Assembly (NCBI RefSeq): GCF_024699075.1 | Contig: NZ_JAILQF010000111.1 | Span: 1 to 5,256 of the forward strand | Direction: 5' to 3' | Origin: Butyrivibrio sp. | Lineage (GTDB): Bacteria > Bacillota_A > Clostridia > Lachnospirales > Lachnospiraceae | Length of the DNA: 5,256 bases | Shown here: positions 1 to 5,256 of the stretch, piece by piece | Layout: the number at the start of each line of letters is the position of its first letter | Numbering within the stretch: position 1 is the stretch's first letter | Position numbers and translations under genes: made by a program | The notes under the pieces: model-generated | The model's database searches: none | What the model saw: only the letters and a program-made list of their open reading frames with translations | What the model was told of the DNA's origin: nothing

Positions 1-2
1 AT

Positions 3-68
3 TTATTATACGAACTGATAGAAGATTTTGAAAATTGCCCTAATAGAGAAGATTATGAAAACTATTGA
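3..68 (+). CDS. C-terminal tail of an unidentified upstream gene (partial)
   Basis: A reading frame is open from the window edge to a TGA at 66-68 and gives 21 residues, LLYELIEDFENCPNREDYEN followed by Y. The other two forward frames close at 16-18 and 29-31, so this is the only forward frame that could be the end of a longer gene. The tail is acidic and hydrophilic, as exposed C-termini often are. It is too short to assign a family. It lies 128 bases upstream of the ABC transporter on the same strand. A small regulator would be a common neighbour for such an exporter, but nothing here shows that. Confidence 0.35.
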   Translation, partial: LLYELIEDFENCPNREDYENY

Positions 69-100
69 TAGCGAAATCTAAAATTCTTTAATTTTCCTAT

Positions 101-128
101 ATCACAATACGCATAAATAGAATATAAT
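101..128 (+). promoter_or_regulatory. candidate sigma-A promoter for the ABC transporter
   Basis: A perfect -10 hexamer TATAAT lies at 123-128. A partial -35 hexamer ATCACA (4 of 6 matches to TTGACA) lies at 101-106, giving a 16-base spacer. Transcription would start near 134-137, leaving a leader of about 60 bases before the ATG at 197. The predicted start falls inside the left arm of the inverted repeat at 131-173. In DNA this AT-rich a chance TATAAT is possible, so confidence is moderate. Confidence 0.42.
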
Positions 129-130
129 TT

Positions 131-173
131 AATCTTGCAAAACATGTTGATCATGGCACGTTTTTGCAAGATT
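131..173 (+). promoter_or_regulatory. 12-bp perfect inverted repeat: operator, leader hairpin or weak terminator
   Basis: AATCTTGCAAAA (131-142) is the exact reverse complement of TTTTGCAAGATT (162-173), with 19 bases between the arms. Each arm contains the palindrome TTGCAA. The loop can form a further small stem, CATG (143-146) with CATG (152-155). The right arm is followed by ATTTTAT, which is only moderately T-rich, so terminator function for the upstream gene is possible but weak. The position just downstream of a TATAAT box fits a repressor operator or a 5'-leader hairpin at least as well. The repeat is plain in the sequence; its role is inferred. Confidence 0.6.
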
Positions 174-196
174 ATTTTATGTGATCGGGAGGGTTT

Positions 197-1990
197 ATGG
201 CAGTAAAGGCGGCAGCTATCGAAAAAACTACAGGAGCTCAGACTTATTCATCAAAGGTTCTTATTGGAAGATTCATTCCATATATTAAAAAGTACAGACT
301 TCTTCTGTGCCTTGATCTTTTATTTGCGTCTCTTACCACTTTATGTGATATAGTGCTTCCAATGATCATGAGAAGGCTTACCAATTCTGCAATGGGTAGT
401 GCGGAAGTTTTGACAGTAGCTGCTCTTTTGAGGATGACAGCTTTATATGTGCTTTTAAGAATTGTTGATGCAGGTGCTAACTTCTATATGCAGTCACAGG
501 GTCATATTATGGGCGTATATATAGAAACTGACATGAGACGTGATGCCTTTGATCATCTTCAGAGATTATCTGCTACATATTATTCCAATCATAAAATAGG
601 TCAGATCATGGGCCGTATAACCAATGACCTTTTTGATGTTACGGAATTTGCTCATCATTGTCCTGAAGAGTTCTTCATCGCAGGAATCAAGATGGTTGTT
701 TCATTTGTTATATTATCAGCAGCATCACTTCCTCTTACACTTATGATTTTTGCTTGTCTTCCTATCATGTTTTATGTATCTGTTAAGATCAATCATTGGC
801 TTCGTCAGACCCAGAAGGCTCAGAGAGTACAGGTTGGAGAACTTAATGCAGCAATCGAAGAAAGCCTTCTTGGAGAACGTATAGTTAAGGCTTTTACAGG
901 TGAAGAAGAGGAAAAGAATAAGTTCGAAAAAGGAAATATCAAGTTTCAGACAATAAAGAAGAGATTTTACTATGCAATGGCAACTTTCGGAACATCAACA
1001 AGAATGTTTGATGGTCTTATGTATAGCGTAGTTATTCTTGGTGGTGGACTTTTCCTTATAAATGATCTTATAAGTGCAGGAGATCTTGTTGCTTATATTC
1101 TGTATGTATCAACACTTATAGCTACTATCAGAAGGATAGTTGAGTTTGCGGAGCAGTTCCAGCGTGGAATGACAGGTATAGAGCGTTTTATAGAGATCAT
1201 GGATACGCCTATAGATATTAAAGATGCTGAGGGTGCAACTGATATCAAGGTTACAGAAGGATCCATAAGCTTTAAAAAGGTTAATTTTGAATATCCGGAT
1301 GATCATAATAAGGTACTTCGAGATTTTGATCTTGATATCAAGGCAGGAGAAAATCTTGCTATCGTAGGATCTTCAGGAGGTGGTAAGACTACTATATGTA
1401 ACCTTATCCCAAGATTTTATGATGTGACTTCAGGACGTATCGATATTGATGGTCAGGATACCAGTAAGGTTACTTTAAAGAGTCTTCGTCAGTCAATTGG
1501 TATAGTTCAGCAGGATGTATATCTTTTTAGCGGTACTATTCGTGACAATATCGCTTACGGAAGACCTGGAGCTAGTAACAAAGAGATTGAAGAAGCTGCA
1601 ATCATGGCAGGTGCTGATGAATTTATAGAAAGACTTCCTCAAGGTATGGATACCTATATTGGTGAAAGAGGAGTAAAATTATCTGGAGGACAGAAGCAGC
1701 GTATTTCTATTGCGAGAGTATTTCTTAAGAATCCTAAAATATTAATACTTGATGAAGCGACTTCTGCGCTTGATAATGAGAGTGAGCTTTTTGTTACAAA
1801 GAGTCTTGAAAAGCTTGCAAAAGGCAGAACTACCATTACTATAGCCCACAGGCTTACAACTGTTCAGAATGCTGACAGGATAATTGTTTTAAGTAAGGAC
1901 GGAATACTTGAAGAAGGCAATCACGAATCCCTCCTCGAGAAGCAGGGAACTTATTACAAACTGTGGAATCGTATGGCAGAACTTGACTGA
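197..1990 (+). CDS. ABC exporter half-transporter, permease fused to ATPase (MsbA/multidrug type)
   Basis: This 597-residue half-transporter should act as a membrane dimer that exports a substrate using ATP. The N-terminal exporter-type membrane domain (about 25-320) has six hydrophobic segments near 33-58, 76-97, 153-175, 176-196, 270-288 and 292-312. The nucleotide-binding domain (about 352-590) is complete: A-loop Y366, Walker A GSSGGGKT 391-398, Q-loop Q439, signature LSGGQ 495-499, Walker B ILILD 515-519 with catalytic E520, D-loop SALD 523-526 and switch H551. No motif is degenerate, so it should hydrolyse ATP. The start at 197 is supported by GGGAGG at 187-192, a slightly short 4-base spacing. 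About 20 polar residues precede the membrane domain. No second half-transporter is visible, so a homodimer is the simplest reading, unless a partner lies upstream of the window. The family exports drugs, lipids or peptides; the sequence does not show which. Confidence 0.95.
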   Translation: MAVKAAAIEKTTGAQTYSSKVLIGRFIPYIKKYRLLLCLDLLFASLTTLCDIVLPMIMRRLTNSAMGSAEVLTVAALLRMTALYVLLRIVDAGANFYMQSQGHIMGVYIETDMRRDAFDHLQRLSATYYSNHKIGQIMGRITNDLFDVTEFAHHCPEEFFIAGIKMVVSFVILSAASLPLTLMIFACLPIMFYVSVKINHWLRQTQKAQRVQVGELNAAIEESLLGERIVKAFTGEEEEKNKFEKGNIKFQTIKKRFYYAMATFGTSTRMFDGLMYSVVILGGGLFLINDLISAGDLVAYILYVSTLIATIRRIVEFAEQFQRGMTGIERFIEIMDTPIDIKDAEGATDIKVTEGSISFKKVNFEYPDDHNKVLRDFDLDIKAGENLAIVGSSGGGKTTICNLIPRFYDVTSGRIDIDGQDTSKVTLKSLRQSIGIVQQDVYLFSGTIRDNIAYGRPGASNKEIEEAAIMAGADEFIERLPQGMDTYIGERGVKLSGGQKQRISIARVFLKNPKILILDEATSALDNESELFVTKSLEKLAKGRTTITIAHRLTTVQNADRIIVLSKDGILEEGNHESLLEKQGTYYKLWNRMAELD

Positions 1991-2022
1991 AAGTGATTTT
2001 GGGCTGTCAGTTTTTATATTTT

Positions 2023-2064
2023 AAGAAAGAAGGTAATACTTGATCACCAGGGATGGCTTGATCA
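2023..2064 (+). promoter_or_regulatory. ABC-yitT intergenic segment: orphan Shine-Dalgarno and paired CTTGATCA
   Basis: AAGAAAGAAGG at 2023-2033 is a strong ribosome-binding sequence, but it lies 47 bases before the yitT ATG and so cannot serve it directly. CTTGATCA occurs at 2039-2046 and again at 2057-2064, 18 bases apart. Because TGATCA is palindromic, the two copies can also pair as a weak hairpin. A TTG at 2040, six bases after the SD, opens a 23-codon frame that ends inside yitT at 2111. These features could make a leader or a regulator site, or be coincidence; TGATCA also occurs inside the ABC gene. Confidence 0.3.
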
Positions 2065-2080
2065 GTGAAAAAGCGGGATT

Positions 2081-2995
2081 ATGGAAAAGGTTAATAATAG
2101 TGATACAATAACAACGAAGGATGATATAATTCACAAAACTCCAGTAGAGGTGGTCAAGGAATTTATAGTCATCACACTTGCTACAGTTATAATAGCCGGA
2201 GCTGTATTCTTTTTTCTTATACCGAGTCATACAGCTGTAAACAGTGTATCGGGACTGGCTATAGTGCTTACAAATCTGATTCCTTTTTCTGTTTCTCAGA
2301 TTACTCTTTGTATCAATATTATTCTTTTGGTAATAGGCTTTTTGACCTGTGGCCATGAGTTTGGAAGTAAGACAGTTTATACATCTATTTTATTACCATT
2401 TCTTCTTGGTGTTTTTGAGCGATTATTTCCTGATAATAAGTCACTTACAGGTGATATGGCACTTGATGTACTTGCATATATATTTACAGTGAGCATTGGC
2501 GTCAGTATCCTTTTTTCACTTAATGCTTCCTCAGGTGGTACAGATATCCTTGCTATGATACTTAATAAATATCTTCACATGGAACTTGGAAGGGCTGCGA
2601 CAGCTGTAGGCGTAACAATTGCCTTTTCTGCAGCACTTGTCTATGATTCAAAGACTGTAATCTTAAGTATCCTTGGAAGCTATTTTAATGGTGTGATACT
2701 TGATGAATTTATTTTTAACCGCAATAGAAAAAGACGGGTATGTATTACGTCACCCAAAGAACAGGAGATTCGAAAGTTTATAATCGAGAATCTTCATAGC
2801 GGTGCTACTATCTATAAAGCTTATGGTGCATATAGAATGCAGGAACACAATGAGATAATTGTCATAGTTGATAAGCGTGAATATCAGCAGCTTATGAATT
2901 ATATGCAGAAAGTGGATCCTCAGGCATTTATGACAATATATGATGTTAATGAGGTCAAGTACCGTTCTAAATCACTGTCTGAGAGAATATTCTGA
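2081..2995 (+). CDS. YitT family membrane protein with C-terminal DUF2179 domain
   Basis: This 304-residue protein has the standard YitT layout: a hydrophobic N-terminal two thirds (YitT membrane domain, about 25-210) and a soluble C-terminal DUF2179 domain (about 220-293). Likely membrane segments lie near 27-48, 54-68, 72-90, 101-114, 129-147, 171-187 and 190-205. The SGGTD stretch at 151-155, followed by ILNKYLHMELGRA, is a family hallmark. The C-terminal domain carries the expected GATIYKAYGAY (241-251) and the DPQAFMTIYDVNEV stretch (279-292). The role of YitT proteins is not established; transport or sensing is often assumed. An in-frame TGA at 2066-2068 excludes an earlier start, and ATG 2081 has only a poor SD (GGGA at 2075-2078). 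The gene follows the ABC transporter by 90 bases with no convincing terminator, so it may be read through from it or be translationally coupled to the mini-ORF at 2040-2111. Confidence 0.92.
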   Translation: MEKVNNSDTITTKDDIIHKTPVEVVKEFIVITLATVIIAGAVFFFLIPSHTAVNSVSGLAIVLTNLIPFSVSQITLCINIILLVIGFLTCGHEFGSKTVYTSILLPFLLGVFERLFPDNKSLTGDMALDVLAYIFTVSIGVSILFSLNASSGGTDILAMILNKYLHMELGRAATAVGVTIAFSAALVYDSKTVILSILGSYFNGVILDEFIFNRNRKRRVCITSPKEQEIRKFIIENLHSGATIYKAYGAYRMQEHNEIIVIVDKREYQQLMNYMQKVDPQAFMTIYDVNEVKYRSKSLSERIF

Positions 2996-3000
2996 AAGAG

Positions 3001-3040
3001 CACAAACAAATACCGGTCGTTTGGGGAAAACGACCGGTGT
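3001..3040 (-). terminator. intrinsic terminator of the - strand gene, between convergent genes
   Basis: ACCGGTCGTTT (3012-3022) and AAACGACCGGT (3028-3038) form a perfect 11-bp, GC-rich stem with a 5-base loop; a G-U and an A-U pair can extend it. Read on the - strand, the stem is followed by ATTTGTTTGTG, a T-rich tail, so it is a good terminator for the gene ending at 3064. On the + strand the stem is followed by GTAGTGGGG with no T-run, so termination of yitT here would be less efficient or need other help. Confidence 0.8.
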
Positions 3041-3063
3041 AGTGGGGTATTACTATTCGGATA

Positions 3064-3516
3064 TCATGCAGTTTCCTGCATAGCGGTAATGGCTGGATTA
3101 AGCTCGAAATTCTCGAGTTGTGAAGCGTTGTTTACAGACTCGTTAGCTGACTGTGCATTTGCACTTGCAATCTCGCTTCTAACGGGATCGGTTTCTGACT
3201 GTGTTGGAGATAACTGCTTTACGCTTCCTTCAGGGAAGGATTTAAAAGTTGCTGAATTCTGAGAACCTGACTGATCGTTGGAAGTCTCTGATTCGCTGGA
3301 CTTTGCAACCTGCTGGCTCTTCTCGTAAGCTTCTTTGCCTTCCTGGCTTATTGATACTACGGCATCAGCATCCTTGGATGCGGTATCCTGCCTTGTCTGG
3401 AGCTGTTGTTGCTGACTTTGTGTTTGCTGAACTTTATCTTCTCTTAAAGCTTTCTGATAAGATGAGATAGCTGTTGAGAGATCAGCATTGTTCATTGTTA
3501 CAGATGATACTTGCAT
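3064..3516 (-). CDS. hypothetical Gln/Ser/Asn-rich low-complexity protein, 150 aa
   Basis: Family not recognised with confidence. The chosen start is the ATG at 3516-3514, preceded on the - strand by AAAGGGG (3528-3522) with a 5-base gap. The frame extends upstream to a GTG at 3588, but that codon has no well-spaced SD, so the longer 174-residue form is less likely. The protein has no Cys or Trp, no signal peptide and no membrane segment, and looks largely disordered. A short helical N-terminus (MQVSSVTMNNADLSTAISSY, 1-20) leads into a Gln-rich run (29-43), then a VVSISQEGKEAYEKSQ segment (53-68), then a Ser/Asn/Gln/Glu-rich tail. The N-terminus loosely resembles the start of small YjfB-type putative motility proteins; this comparison is from memory and is only a hint. 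The stop is followed 25 bases on by a strong terminator, so it is probably transcribed alone. It converges with yitT and diverges from the AMMECR1 fusion gene. Confidence 0.7.
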   Translation of the reverse strand: MQVSSVTMNNADLSTAISSYQKALREDKVQQTQSQQQQLQTRQDTASKDADAVVSISQEGKEAYEKSQQVAKSSESETSNDQSGSQNSATFKSFPEGSVKQLSPTQSETDPVRSEIASANAQSANESVNNASQLENFELNPAITAMQETA

Positions 3517-3822
3517 ATGAACCCCTTTCTGGAGCGGATATCCATATCCTTTTCGAGGCTCCGAAAAGATAATAGGAATCAAAGTCACATCCTTGCGCTT
3601 TAAATTCCAAAGTGATCTATTTTATGTCAAAACAATTGAGTATATTAAAGCTAAACCTATTTAGTTACAGTTATAATATCATAAAAATAATAATAAATAA
3701 AGCATTTTACAAAATATTTATAAAATATGATTATTTTCTTTTCACACATATCGACTCTTTAATCTAAATTGTACGTAGTGTGAGGCTTGTAAGAGCTGGA
3801 TTGTACAGATGGAGGTACGTAT
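3517..3822. other. AT-rich divergent intergenic region, no gene seen
   Basis: These 306 bases separate the - strand hypothetical gene from the + strand LigB-AMMECR1 gene and should carry both promoters. The stretch from about 3600 to 3760 is very AT-rich. A TTGACA box reads on the - strand at 3630-3625 but has no good -10 at 16-18 bases, so I do not call a promoter. A short hairpin, CTAAA (3651-3655) with TTTAG (3660-3664), is weak. Near the right end ATTGTAC repeats at 3768-3774 and 3800-3806, and the palindrome TACGTA occurs at 3772-3777 and 3816-3821. No riboswitch or RNA gene was recognised. Confidence 0.5.
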
Positions 3823-5208
3823 ATGGGCATTGTTGGTGGTATTATGGTTCCTCATCCGCCGCTTATAGTTCCGGAAGTTGGCAAAGGTGGCGAGAGTATT
3901 ATCAGAAAGACTACTGTGGCTTATGAAAAGGCAGCAGATTTTGTGGCCTCATTAAAGCCTGATACAATTGTTCTGTCATCTCCTCATAGCATTATGTATT
4001 CTGATTATCTTCATATATCTCCCGGATATGAAGCAAGCGGAGATCTGGCAAGATTTGGCGCAGGAAGCGTTAAGATTAGCGTTTCTTATGATTCTGAACT
4101 TTCTAACAGATTGTGCGAGCTTGCAGAAGATGAGGATATTCCTGCAGGATACATGGGAGAGCGGGATAAGTCTCTAGATCATGGAACGATCGTTCCTCTT
4201 TATTTCATTATGCAAAAATATACTGACTTCAAGCTTGTACGTATGGGGCTTTCCGGGATTTCTTTTGCTGACCATTATAAAATGGGACAGATAGTGCAAA
4301 AGGCTGCTGATGAACTTGGAAGGCGCGTTGTATTTGTAGCAAGCGGTGATCTGTCTCATAAGCTTAGAGAAGATGGGCCATATGGCTTTGATAAGAACGG
4401 GCCTTTATATGATGAAAAGGTAATGGATTGTATGGGAAGAGGTGCTTTTGGCGAACTTTTGAAATTCGATCCATATCTGTGTGATAAAGCTTCTGAATGC
4501 GGCCACAGGTCTTTTGTCATAATGGGAGGTGCCTTTGACGGGCTAAAAGTAAATCCCAATAAGCTATCACACCAGGATGTGACTGGAGTAGGCTATGGAA
4601 TCTGCACCTATGAGGTCATTGGATGCGATGATGATAAAAGGTATCTTGATAAATATCTTGAAGATGAAAAGAAATCCCTTTTGGAGAAAAAAGCTATGGA
4701 AGATCCTTATGTATCTCTTGCCAGAAAGACGATAGAAACATATATAAAGGAAGGTTATGTCATAAAAGTTCCGGATGATCTTCCTTCAGAAATGTATGAA
4801 AGAAGCGCAGGCGCTTTTGTATCTCTTCATATAAGAGGAGGACTTCGAGGCTGCATAGGAACTATATCTGCCACCTGCGACTGCGTAGCCAGGGAAATCA
4901 TACAAAATGCAATATCTGCTTCAACGAAAGATCCCAGATTTGAGTCTGTTGAAGAAAAGGAGCTTGAAAAGCTTGAATACAGTGTAGATGTACTTGGAGA
5001 TGCGCAAAAGATTGATTCCAAAAAGGAGCTTGATGTAAGAAAATATGGGGTTATAGTCACAAATGGTTTAAGACGTGGGCTCCTTCTTCCCGATCTTGAA
5101 GGAGTTGATACTGTAGATGATCAGATTGCTATAGCTAAGAGAAAAGCCGGGATTGGTGAATATGAAAAGGTTGAACTTCAAAGATTTGAAGTTGTAAGGC
5201 ATCATTAG
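3823..5208 (+). CDS. AmmeMemoRadiSam system protein: LigB-type dioxygenase domain fused to AMMECR1 domain
   Basis: This 461-residue cytosolic protein joins two domains. Residues about 3-267 form a class III extradiol-dioxygenase (LigB/DODA-type) domain, related to MEMO. Likely metal-site residues are H11 (in MVPHPP), H55 (in LSSPH) and E225 (in ECGH), with H179 (in SGDLSH) where LigB enzymes have their catalytic His; H120 and H228 are further candidates. An acidic/Lys linker (268-291) leads to the AMMECR1 domain (about 292-461), marked by LRGCIG at 341-346 and the DPRF stretch at 370-373. Family knowledge: AMMECR1, MEMO/LigB and a dedicated radical SAM enzyme recur together, but the reaction is not settled, so no substrate is claimed. 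The start is supported by GGAGG at 3811-3815, 7 bases before the ATG. There is no signal peptide or membrane segment. Length is normal for the fused form. A possible radical SAM partner begins right after the stop. Confidence 0.92.
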   Translation: MGIVGGIMVPHPPLIVPEVGKGGESIIRKTTVAYEKAADFVASLKPDTIVLSSPHSIMYSDYLHISPGYEASGDLARFGAGSVKISVSYDSELSNRLCELAEDEDIPAGYMGERDKSLDHGTIVPLYFIMQKYTDFKLVRMGLSGISFADHYKMGQIVQKAADELGRRVVFVASGDLSHKLREDGPYGFDKNGPLYDEKVMDCMGRGAFGELLKFDPYLCDKASECGHRSFVIMGGAFDGLKVNPNKLSHQDVTGVGYGICTYEVIGCDDDKRYLDKYLEDEKKSLLEKKAMEDPYVSLARKTIETYIKEGYVIKVPDDLPSEMYERSAGAFVSLHIRGGLRGCIGTISATCDCVAREIIQNAISASTKDPRFESVEEKELEKLEYSVDVLGDAQKIDSKKELDVRKYGVIVTNGLRRGLLLPDLEGVDTVDDQIAIAKRKAGIGEYEKVELQRFEVVRHH

Positions 5209-5223
5209 GATATTGTAAAAGAC

Positions 5224-5256
5224 TTGAAATATGTAGAAAGAAAACTTATTTGTGGG
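5224..5256 (+). CDS. possible start of the partner radical SAM gene (partial, cut by window end)
   Basis: After the TAG at 5206-5208 only one frame looks like the beginning of a gene. It reads LKYVERKLICG from a TTG at 5224 to the window edge and is open back to that TAG. No ATG is available in it. The SD is poor (AGGA at 5207-5210, 13 bases away), so the true start may be elsewhere, for example beyond the edge. Fused LigB-AMMECR1 genes are often followed by the system's radical SAM enzyme, whose N-terminus carries a Cys-rich CxxCPxxC-like segment; ICG at the edge would fit its first Cys. This is inference from context; 11 codons cannot prove it. Confidence 0.28.
   Translation, partial: MKYVERKLICG

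Noticed and set aside
81..98. AT-only hairpin AAAATT-CTTT-AATTTT after the upstream stop.
   Set aside because: Six A-T pairs with no GC and no T-run after it; expected by chance in DNA this AT-rich.
1986..2020. Possible terminator after the ABC gene: ACTGA (1986-1990) with TCAGT (2007-2011), followed by TTTTATATTTT.
   Set aside because: Only five pairs across a 16-base loop, overlapping the stop codon, with no GC-rich core. Too weak to call.
2053..2061. Minimal ORF ATG-GCT-TGA just before yitT.
   Set aside because: Two codons with no properly spaced SD; most likely chance.
2021..2356. Open antisense frame of 111 codons across the start of yitT.
   Set aside because: It is opposite a clear YitT gene, its predicted protein is compositionally odd (Tyr, Lys and Cys-rich), and it has no recognisable domain.
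3517..3588. Longer form of the - strand protein starting at a GTG at 3588 (174 residues).
   Set aside because: The GTG has no properly spaced SD, while the ATG at 3516 has AAAGGGG five bases upstream and begins a more typical N-terminus.
3595..3630. TTGACA on the - strand (3630-3625) as a -35 box for the hypothetical gene.
   Set aside because: No acceptable -10 lies 16-18 bases downstream; a 4-of-6 match appears only at a 20-base spacing.
3748..3774. GTCGATAT on the - strand (3755-3748) resembles a sigma-28 (flagellar) -10 box, tempting given the motility-like N-terminus of the - strand protein.
   Set aside because: The expected TAAA -35 is absent 15 bases upstream (the sequence there is GTAC), and the leader would be over 230 bases.

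Overview
The window looks like chromosomal DNA from a low-GC Gram-positive anaerobe, most likely a clostridium of the Lachnospiraceae type (Butyrivibrio, Roseburia or a relative). This rests on the AT-rich sequence, purine-rich ribosome binding sites, a DUF2179-bearing YitT protein and a fused LigB-AMMECR1 protein. The genus is inferred from general character, not from a database match. No tRNA, rRNA, CRISPR array or transposase was seen.

Left part (1-2995, + strand). The 3' tail of an unidentified gene ends at 68. A candidate sigma-A promoter follows (-10 TATAAT at 123-128), then a perfect 12-bp inverted repeat (131-142 with 162-173) placed about where transcription would start. The first full gene (197-1990) is a half-size ABC exporter with all nucleotide-binding motifs intact. 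After a 90-nt gap comes a YitT/DUF2179 membrane protein (2081-2995). No convincing terminator separates the two, so they may be co-transcribed. The gap holds a strong Shine-Dalgarno sequence that does not serve the yitT ATG, and a repeated CTTGATCA.

Middle part (2996-3822). A strong GC-rich hairpin (3012-3038) with a T-rich tail on the - strand ends a short - strand gene (3516 down to 3064). That gene encodes a 150-residue protein rich in Gln, Ser and Asn, of unknown function, whose N-terminus faintly resembles small YjfB-type putative motility proteins. An AT-rich divergent intergenic region of about 306 bases follows.

Right part (3823-5256, + strand). A 461-residue protein fuses an N-terminal class III extradiol-dioxygenase (LigB-type) domain to a C-terminal AMMECR1 domain. 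It is a component of the widespread but functionally unresolved AmmeMemoRadiSam system. The last ~48 bases after its stop hold an open frame ending ...KLICG that could be the start of the partner radical SAM enzyme, cut off by the window edge. This is the most interesting locus in the window: a conserved three-part system whose chemistry is not settled.
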